A DNA stretch of 44,369 nt, taken from Ministeria vibrans ATCC 50519. Its lineage: Eukaryota > Opisthokonta > Filasterea. Below are positions 36,765-44,369 of the stretch, in pieces (position 1 is the stretch's first letter; every line of letters begins with the position of its first letter). The notes under the pieces were generated by a model. That model did not search any database, was not told where the DNA came from, and worked only from the letters and a program-made list of their open reading frames with translations. The stretch lies in NCBI GenBank assembly GCA_943704425.1, contig CALSCP010001307.1, positions 9,169 through 53,537 of the forward strand, given 5' to 3'. The position numbers were made by a program, and so were the translations under genes.

Positions 36765-38319
36765 CATAATAATTATATTTTCTATCATTATTATTATTAT
36801 ACTTTGCTCTCGTGACGACTTCTTCTACACTCGCACTGCTGCTTCCGTTCCACAGAGCATCCACCACAATAAGTTCTTCACGCGTATCGTCTGTCTCTGT
36901 TGTCTCGTCTTCAATCTGATACGCCAAATACAGCGCTGGAAAGAAAAAACGTGCAATTTCGGCGCGAGTTTTCACATTTTTCCGCAAAAGATACACAAAC
37001 GCCATGGCAAAGGTGTACTAGAACTGAAAAATAAATCCTCTAGATAGCACCTCTAGGTTTTGGTCATACCTTGTCAGTGTGTGAGTCGTGCTCGAGCCAC
37101 GCTTGCACAATGGGATCGTCAAGCGCCGCAAGATAGCGACCCATTGACCGCCCACGCTCCTGCCCTGAAAAAACGACGTAAAAATATAATTTTCTTGCTT
37201 CAACGCATCATACACTCCGGTGTGCTCTTGCGAGGAGCAGTCACGCTCTTGGCAGCTTTCCAGATGTACGAGAATAGATGGAGGGGAAAGTGAGTGGGAA
37301 TGGTACTGATTGACGGAAAGAAGCGAAACTCGCGCGCTGCACTATTCACTGCCAATGTGTCGTGAACGGCTCTGGAAAAGACAGGAGAGCGAGGCGCGCA
37401 AGAACTGCCACTGTTGCTATCAGAACTGTGGTTGTTGTGGTTGTGGTTGCTGCTGGATTGGAGGATATTACTGCAGGCACGTACCCCGCTCACAGCAACA
37501 AAACGTTCCGGAGTCCGAAGAGGTGTCTAAAACAATCATGATTGATTACTATATTAATTATTTTCTTTTCTTCTTTTCTTATTATGGGTTTAAAAATCAC
37601 CTTAAAATTCTTGTCATTGGATTGAGCTGTTGGTGGTGCATCATAAAACAGTTCGGGTGACTCGACCATGGGTTGCTGTATAAAACAAAGAAAACAAAAA
37701 CAAACAATAAAAAATGTTGCATTCAATTTCTCCCGCCAAAATATACAAAACAAGTCATTGTCTCACCTCAATGTCGGGAACTGTTTCGGAAATGTCCAAT
37801 TGCTCCTGTTCTGTGCCGTGCTTGTGTGTGCTTTTTGTGAGTGCATCGCCGATGTCGTTGAGCTGGTCAGTGGCATCCTTTGAGAAACACAACGGAAAAA
37901 ACAATCATAACGGTTTTATATTATTCGTTTTATATACGTTCAGTTTTCGTTCTCACTCACTCACTCTCTCTCCCTCCCTCTTCTTTTACTCGCTCGTGTA
38001 ATACCTTTGACCGTGCTCGCTTGGTACTGTGCTGAAGAAGAGCGTCGGAAGCTGGACGTTTTTTGGTGGTTTCTTTTTCGACTGTTTCACGTTTCGCTTC
38101 GCTCGAAAAGTGTCGCTTTGTCGGCACACGACGACGATACGCGTGGTCGTCTTCGCCGACACTGTCTGTGTCGCTTCCACTGCTGTCGCTTGCAGCAATG
38201 AGAACAACGTTGCCCACCAGCTGTCGCCGAGGCGGAGTCGTTGGAACGTGCTGCTGCGCCTGTTCGCCACTCTCCTTCTTCTGCTTGCGCCTGTCCTGTG
38301 TATTTCTCGCAGTCTTCAT
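36391..38319 (-). CDS. Speedy/RINGO-like CDK activator
   Basis: Speedy/RINGO proteins bind and activate CDK1/2 without cyclin-type sequence. Eight exons (38319-38005, 37877-37767, 37675-37601, 37526-37214, 37164-37070, 37017-36803, 36647-36566, 36492-36391) close to 435 residues. The N-terminal part is basic, with KKRP and KRAR nuclear signals. The C-terminal domain reads SMGRYLAALDDPIVQAWLEH, HTDKYTFAMAFVYLLRKN, RFFFPALYLAYQIEDE, PFLKRVYELWSLIHFRAMVS then LKLCEK, and TIRFAPKHEIWQRL. This parallels the Speedy core, in which DKYLLAMVFxYFxRA is followed by FFxALYLAxxxEED and then LWxRMxxRAxVSxxxCEE. A 51-nt segment in exon 4 (near 37264-37316) has splice-like ends and may be an in-phase intron. 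The exon with many Asn/His/Ser codons is low complexity. Confidence 0.8.
36718..36764. repeat. ATT trinucleotide microsatellite
   Basis: About 15 ATT units in the intron between exons 37017-36803 and 36647-36566 of the Speedy-like gene. Confidence 0.95.
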
Positions 38320-38820
38320 TTCTGACTGTATATAAGTGTGTGTGTGTGTGTGTGTGTGTGTTTAAAAAGTGGCTGTATTGCGAACAAGGGGGTAACTTGA
38401 GAAAAAAGTGTTGTGTGTGAATAACATTGAAATTCTTATTCATATTTGGTCTCTCTTTCTTTGGTATAAATCTTTGACTGGTAGGATGATACTGCAATTG
38501 AAAAATCATCATGGGTGTCAAGTGACCACAAGTAGACACTAATAGCTACTGTACAATAATAAGAAAGAGTCTAAGAAACGAAAGCGTGAACTATGAATGT
38601 CGCAAAGACTCACGTCTTATTCATTAAAATGATTAACTAACTTACTGGCTGAATGACTCTTGCAAGGCTACAATAGACGATAGTGACCAGTGATCATACA
38701 CATAACACATTAGAATATCCGGCGCTGCTGGTAACAACATTACAATATCCATTCATCGCAGACAAGTCACAAGTCACAAGTCACAAGATCATTCACATCA
38801 CACACTTTCTTTACTTTCAA
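38320..38820. promoter_or_regulatory. Divergent region between the Speedy-like and aminopeptidase genes
   Basis: 501 bp between the two starts. It contains a TG run (38336-38361) and a triple ACAAGTC repeat (38761-38787) close upstream of the aminopeptidase ATG. No ORF or RNA gene is recognised. Confidence 0.5.
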
Positions 38821-41800
38821 ATGCCTGAGGGAGACGAACGTCTTCTTTTGGGAGACCGTAGACGCTCGGGAGGAGCCAGCTGGTCGGCAATCTGCGGACG
38901 AGCTGTGCAGCGACACAGCCGAGCGCTCATTGTCGCGGCTGTCGTGGTTGTCATAGTCGTCGCCACTACTGCGGGCGTTCTCGCCTCCAAATCGAGCTCG
39001 TCGTCGTCGTCGCAGCCCTGGACCAACTCCAGACTATCGGGTGATGTGTGGCCTCAGGCGTACACGCTCTCGATGAGTCCCGACGTTCTGTAAGTTGAGA
39101 CAACGCAAAAAGAAAGAAAAAAACGCGTGTTTTTTGTGTGGTGACAATCTCTTACTCTCACGCGACAGGAACTCAACGTTCACCGGACACGTCGCCATTA
39201 ACGCCACCTTTGTTGTGCCCACGACGTCAATCGTTTTGCAGTCGCTGGGCCTCGATATCGGCGCTGTGCGGGTCAGTCACAGCGGTCAAGATGTGCAAGT
39301 CGACAGCGTGTTTCTCTACCCTGAGGTAACAGCGGGAAAGACGCCCACGCCACTCCCACTCCCGCTTTCGAGCCCCCTCTCTGTGCCTCCAAGACTGTGC
39401 TGACTCTCTTCTTGCCTTCAGAACGAGTTTCTGGTCATCCAACTGCACCAGACACAGCCCAGTGGGGTGGACTATGTGATCGACATTGACTTTGCTGGCT
39501 CGCTCGATCAGCCCACTCTTGCCGGATTCTACCGCAGCAGCTACGTGAACAGCACCGGCGACACCGTTTACCTGGCCACCACGCAGTTCGAGCCGACGGA
39601 TGCACGTCGTGCCTTCCCTTGCTTTGACGAGCCCAGCTTCAAGGCGCAGTTCTTCATCTCGCTCACCGTCGCTGACAACCAAGACTACGTTGTGCTGAGC
39701 AACATGCCCACCAAGGGCGCCGTCGAACCTCTGCCCAACTCCCTTGAACGCTGGACCTTTGAAGGCACTCCCCTCATGTCAACCTACCTCGTCGCCTTCA
39801 TCGTATGTGACTTTGGCAGCATTGAAACAGTCAGCTCAACCGGCATTCAAGTGCGCGTGTGGGCCCCCAAAGACATTGTTCAAGTCCAGGGCGCCCTTGC
39901 CCTCAACTCGTCTGCCGAAATCCTGTCTTTCTACGAGGCATTCTTCGATCAGCCTTTCGTTCTCCCTAAAATGGACCTTATTGCCATTCCGGATTTTGCT
40001 GCGGGTGCAATGGAAAACTGGGGTCTTGTCACCGTAAGAAGAAGAGGAGGAGGAGAAGAAGAAAGACTTTTCCAAACTTTTCTCGTTGTGTAGTATCGTG
40101 AAACAGCCGTTCTGTGGGACCCGAGCGAAGGCTCAAGTGCAGCCAAACAGCGCGTGGTCGTTGTCATTGCACACGAACTGGCCCACCAGTGGTTTGGTAA
40201 CCTTGTGACTATGAAATGGTATTGCTAATAATAATTGTTATACTATAGTTCATTAATCACTTCCACAAACGCTTCTTTTTTTAGGTGGAATGAACTGTGG
40301 CTCAACGAAGGATTTGCTTCGTTTACCGAGTACATTGGCACTGAGTCGGTCTTTCCGTCGTGGGAAATGCAACAGCAATTTCTTCTCGATGACTATGGTC
40401 CCGCTCTGTCCACCGACTCACTGAATACGTCTCATCCAATCAATATGACTGTCTCAACACCAAACGATATTAATGGACTCTTTGACAGTATCACCTACGA
40501 AAAGTACGAAAACAGAGAGACAGAGAGGAGATTGAAACAAAGTGATGAGAGAGAGTATTAAACAAAATGATAGCGAGAGAAGATTGAAGATTAAACAAAG
40601 TGATAGAGAGAGAAAATTGAACAAAATAATAGAGCGAGAATATTAAACAAAATAAGAGAGAGAAAAAATATATTAATTAATAATAATTTTTTTTATTATT
40701 ATTATTATTTTTGATGCAGAGGAGCCGCTATGATTCGAATGCTCGAGGGAATTATTGGAAAAGCAGTGTTCCTCACTGGCATTCGCGCGTACATTAAAGA
40801 GTACGCCTACAGCAATGCGCAGACAACGCAGCTGTGGGCGAGTCTGCAGAAGGCCGCTGATGATGCGGGGGTGAACGTGAACATTGCGGAGACGATGAAC
40901 TCGTGGATCACACGCGCGGGCTACCCAGTGTAAGTGATCACTCTTTCCCAACCAAATTCATCTTAGCGTCTTGTGTTGTTGATAGACTCACTGTGACGGG
41001 CGGTGCTGATGGTGAAGTGACTCAAGAGCGTTTCTTGTTGCCTGCGAGTGCAGTGAATCCTGACGAAGGGCTTTTGTGGGACGTCTACTTCACGTATGAG
41101 ACGCAACGGGGCGCACCGGGCTCGTTTCAGCTCACCGACGCACAGTCGACTGTCCCTTTTGCGGACTATGATGTAGCGCGTGACGGATGGATCAAGGGCA
41201 ACGTCAACGAGGCGTCCTTCTACCGCACCAACTACGCTGATGTGGGCGTTTGGCAACTGCTTGCAGACCAACTCCTTATGAACATGTCCGTTTTCACTGT
41301 TGCAGATCGCACAGGGATTGTCTCGGATGTGTTTGCGCTCGGCCGTGCCGGTGACACGGACATGCTTGCTGCGCTTAATGTGTCACGCTACCTCATCAAC
41401 GAAGTCGAGTATGTCCCGTACATCACTGCAATTTCAGGGTAAGAGTAGGATGTTTTTTTTTTTCATCTGACCCGTTGATTCACGCATTTTCTTATGTTTT
41501 ACTTTTGTTTCGTTCCCTTTATTTAGACTGTCGTACACTGAGTTGATGCTGCGCGTCACTCCTTCCTTTGGCTTGTTCAGTTCGTTTATGAAGAAGGTGT
41601 TGACACCCCTGACTGACTCGCTTGGTTTTGGCTCGGGCGATTCTCTGTCGCATACGCAGCGACTGTTGCGTGCCGATGTGGCTAGCGTGGCGTCGAGCTT
41701 TGGTGTACCTTCGGCTGTCGGCAACTGCTCGGCGCTCTTTGCTGCCTTTATGGCAGACCCTCAAGCGAATCCAGTCACCCCCGACTTGCGTGCAGCTGTG

Positions 41801-42292
41801 TACTCGACGGGAGTGCGCCAGGGCGGCGAGGCAGCATGGGACTTTATCTGGTCGGTGTACGAAACGACACAGGTGGCGTCGGAGCAGATTGTTGCTCTGC
41901 ATGCGCTTGGGCAGGCCGTTGAGCCTTGGCTGCTCAACCGCTATCTGTATCGTTCCATTGACGGTTCAATTCGCTCGCAGGACCGTCGCACTGTGATTGA
42001 CTCGGTGGCCGGCACGGCCATTGGCGAGCCGCTTGCCTGGCAATTTGTCAAGACCAACTGGGACCTGCTGGTGGAGCAGAGTGGCTTTGCCATGGCAGGT
42101 GTGGTGGGTCGTGTCACTAAAGGATTCAACACACTCAGCCAGCAGCAGGAGGTCTCGGGCTTCTTCACAGGTCGCAATCTGGGCAGTATGGCCTCATCCA
42201 TTGCGAGTGCTGTCGAGACCATTGGTGCCAACATTGTGTGGATGAAGGAAAACGAGGCAAAAATTGACGCCTGGCTCACAGTGAACCAATAA
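38821..42292 (+). CDS. Type II membrane M1-family zinc aminopeptidase (APN/ERAP-like)
   Basis: Removes N-terminal residues from peptides at the cell surface or in an endomembrane lumen. Exons 38821-39089, 39169-39325, 39422-40033, 40094-40218, 40285-40503, 40720-40929, 40986-41438 and 41527-42292 give 936 residues. A short cytosolic N-terminus ([15 protein letters not shown]) precedes a signal-anchor helix ([20 protein letters not shown]) and a Ser run. The substrate-binding motif GAMENWG, zinc site [10 protein letters not shown] (His373, Glu374, His377) and third ligand Glu396 in NEGFASF, 18 residues on, are intact. [14 protein letters not shown] follows, as in APN-type enzymes, and the ERAP1_C-like helical domain fills the C-terminal half. 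The fifth intron (40504-40719) is a degenerate AAACAAAGTGATAGAGAGAG minisatellite. Confidence 0.95.
40504..40719 (+). repeat. Purine-rich minisatellite intron in the aminopeptidase
   Basis: Repeated units of about 30 bp of the type ATTAAACAAAATGATAGAGAGAG, then AT-rich sequence (ATTATTATT) to the TTGATGCAG acceptor. The same AAACAAAGTGATAGAGAG motif recurs in introns of other genes in the window. Confidence 0.8.
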
Positions 42293-42477
42293 ATATTTTT
42301 TTAAACATTTCTATTATTCCCTGAAAATTACACAACAAGTGTGTTGACACACACAAGAGAGCGAGCCAACGATGCTTATAAATATTGAAGAACAAAACGA
42401 GTGTGTTCATTCGCGACACACACACACGCACAAGAGACAGAGACAGAGAGAGAGAGAGACCGCACACGCAACAGCGC
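42293..42477. other. Convergent 3' region, aminopeptidase / PH-domain gene
   Basis: 185 bp between two stops. It contains CA and GAGA repeats (42416-42460) and must hold both 3' UTRs. Confidence 0.5.
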
Positions 42478-44341
42478 TTAGAAGGAGAGCTTCTCAACAT
42501 TAGGATCAACGACGGCGGAGATAGAGTCCTCGACAATGCCGGTAATGATCTCCTCGATCATGTCAGGGAGACTGATAAAATCGGTAAGAGCATCGGGGAC
42601 CATGCTCTGAACGGGCTCGGCGAGCGACTGGCAGCGAGGGATAACCTCTTCCTCAAAGGGCGGCATAACGAGCGTGCCAATAATGTCCTTGAAGTACAGG
42701 CCCGTCGCCAGCTTGCAGTCGTGCTTCATCTTCTCCAGTGTCTCATCACGCGCGCGCTTCACGTCCGACGCGAGGTCACCCGTGTTCTCCGCAGAGGCAC
42801 TGTACACAAAAAGATAGAGAGAAAGAGGAGGAAGAAAGAAACAAAAAGAAAATGGAGCAAAAGAAGGGAGAAAGAAAATACAAGTTGGAGAGTTACGACG
42901 CGAGAGAGAGAAAGAAAAAAGAACTATATAGAGGCGTACCGGTCGACGGCCTGCTCAAACGTGTAGAAGGCGTTTGAGAGGACAGTGCGGCACTGGTCGT
43001 GTGCCTTCCAAATGAGCGACCAGGGGTGGATGTCGCTGAAGAACTCGCGCAAGAGCCAGAGAGGATCGTACATGACGTCGATTTCCTTGAAGGCAGCACG
43101 GAGCTCCCACCAGCTGCGGGCGGAGCGGCCCAGGTCCTTGAACAGCTCGGCGTTGTCGCCGCCGCCCGGAACCATCTTGGAGATGAACTCGTCGACCTTC
43201 TCCTCGTACACCTTGAGTGAGAGAGAGAAAGGAGAGAGAAGTGGGTTGACATGCTTGCACGATGGTTTGTTGTTGTTACCTTGATGAGCTCGCCAAAGCC
43301 CTTGATCATGGGCGACGTGAGCACTTCGATAATCTTAGAGAAGCGCGGAGCGACCTTCTCCTCGAGCACGGGAGTGATGACACCCATGACGCCGTCCTTG
43401 AGCTTGTCGGAGATCTTGCCTTGCGCCTCAAAGAGCGGGTCAAGCAGGTCGGCCATCTTCTCCTCGACAGACGGACGCAGCTTGTCGACAGTGCCCTTCA
43501 TGGCACGCCACGCAGGTCCCACCGCGCCGCCGACCATAGTGTCGATGGCCTTGAGGACCTTGTCGCGGATGGTGCGGCGCACACGCCAGCCACCGACAAT
43601 CTTGCTGTAGATCTTGTACATGATCTGGTAGTCAATCTCTGTGGTGATGAGATCCGTAATGATCTGCTGCTCAGAGCCACCATAGCTCCACCAGCCCCAG
43701 CGTCCGAGCTCCCAGCGTGTCTTGCGGATGGCCACGCGGAACGCACGCTCGTGCACGCGCTCACGGTCGTTGAGTCCGTAGCAGCGACGGCAGCACATCT
43801 TGAACATCTTGACCCACTCCTCCTTCTCCTCAGCGTCCTTGGCCGTAATGTAGTAGCAGCGTCGTCGCGAGTGTTGCACCTCAAATGTGTGGTCGGGGTA
43901 CTTCTTGGGCGCAGGAAGGCCGTCCACCTCCATGTCTGAAGAAGAAAAGAGACGAAATAAGTCAAAAATTCCTTTTTCCTCTGCTGAATTTGAGTTTGGG
44001 ATACCCATTGACTTTGCGATGCTCTTGAGACGCTCCATCATGGTGTTCTCGAGGTCATCGTTGACGGTGTATCCACAAGGCGAGATGGTTCCCTTGGGCG
44101 TCGCCTGGTTGTTGTATGCCTGAAAGCACAGAAACCATAGTTATAGTGCGTCGCTCTCTCAACAGAGAGACAGAGAGACAGAGAGAGAGAGTGTGTGTAG
44201 TGTGTGTGTGTGTGTTACCTCTTCGTTCTCGTAGTAGTCAATGGTGTAGTCGTACTTGACCACGAAGAACCGAGTCTTCCAGCTCTTGCGAACACCTCCC
44301 TCCTTGACCAGCGTGCCTGTCTTGAGAACCTCCTTGGACTC
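42478..44341 (-). CDS. PH-domain protein, possibly Niban-like, N-terminus beyond window
   Basis: Five visible exons (44341-44219, 44119-44005, 43935-43280, 43211-42940, 42799-42478) give 495 residues, with at least one more exon to the right. The first two and the start of the third form a pleckstrin-homology domain: VLKTGTLVKEGGVRKSWKTR, FFVVKYDYTIDYYENEE, then HTFEVQHSRRRCYYITAKDA followed by EEKEEWVKMFK, the invariant Trp helix. Downstream is a long all-helical region without predicted membrane segments (GAVGPAWRAMKGTVDKLRPS, PWSLIWKAHDQCRTVLSNAF). PH plus a long helical body recalls Niban proteins, but I cannot confirm that by motif. A phosphoinositide-binding membrane-associated role is the general expectation for the PH part. 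Confidence 0.7.
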
Positions 44342-44369
44342 CTGTTGACAAGAGAAATGGCAAAAAAAA

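Noticed and set aside
38320-38820. tRNA or small RNA gene in the larger gaps
   Set aside because: I looked for A and B box-like sequences and cloverleaf pairing by eye in the gaps over 300 bp and found nothing convincing; a tRNAscan-SE and Infernal run would be decisive.

Overview
The window is a dense stretch of a eukaryotic nuclear genome holding fifteen protein-coding genes, two of them cut by the window ends. All about 90 introns I placed are GT-AG, and most are short (about 50-120 nt). Every complete multi-exon model below closes in frame. Long CT, CA, TAA and TTC microsatellites sit in introns and gaps. A receptor with the order kinase - class III cyclase homology - second kinase, mitochondrial beta-oxidation and COX18 genes, TTAGGG-type repeats and no trans-splicing signals suggest a free-living amoebozoan, perhaps Acanthamoeba-like. 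That assignment is inference; no rRNA or other marker is present.

Layout, left to right: RFC2 (+, 5' part missing); ACADL (-); a vanin/biotinidase-family amidohydrolase (+); a WDR20/CreC-type WD40 protein (-); the mitochondrial insertase COX18 (-); a giant EF-hand-like coiled-coil membrane protein with 121-residue repeats and an assembly gap (-); RAB3GAP2 (+); a 23-exon TM - TKL kinase - degenerate cyclase - pseudokinase protein (-); a zinc-finger plus tandem BRCT protein resembling MCPH1 (+); the ubiquitin-conjugating enzyme variant UBE2V/Mms2 (+); a 7TM receptor of secretin/adhesion type (-); DEAH helicase DHX40 (+); a Speedy/RINGO-like CDK activator (-); a type II membrane M1 aminopeptidase (+); and a PH-domain protein running off the right end (-).

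Genes are packed head-to-head and tail-to-tail. Divergent pairs share short 5' regions (91 bp between ACADL and the amidohydrolase), and convergent stops lie as close as 53 bp (DHX40 and Speedy). No operon-like pathway cluster is evident, although the BRCT gene and UBE2V are both DNA-damage-tolerance type genes in tandem. I found no transposon ORF, rRNA, CRISPR array or convincing tRNA.

The most interesting signals are: the kinase-cyclase-pseudokinase protein, whose second kinase has lost both the HRD and DFG motifs; telomeric CCCTAA repeats inside introns of several genes, always with the C-rich strand in the sense direction, where they could supply CTAAC branch points; and an N gap whose two flanks are the same 115 bp, so that removing one copy restores the reading frame.
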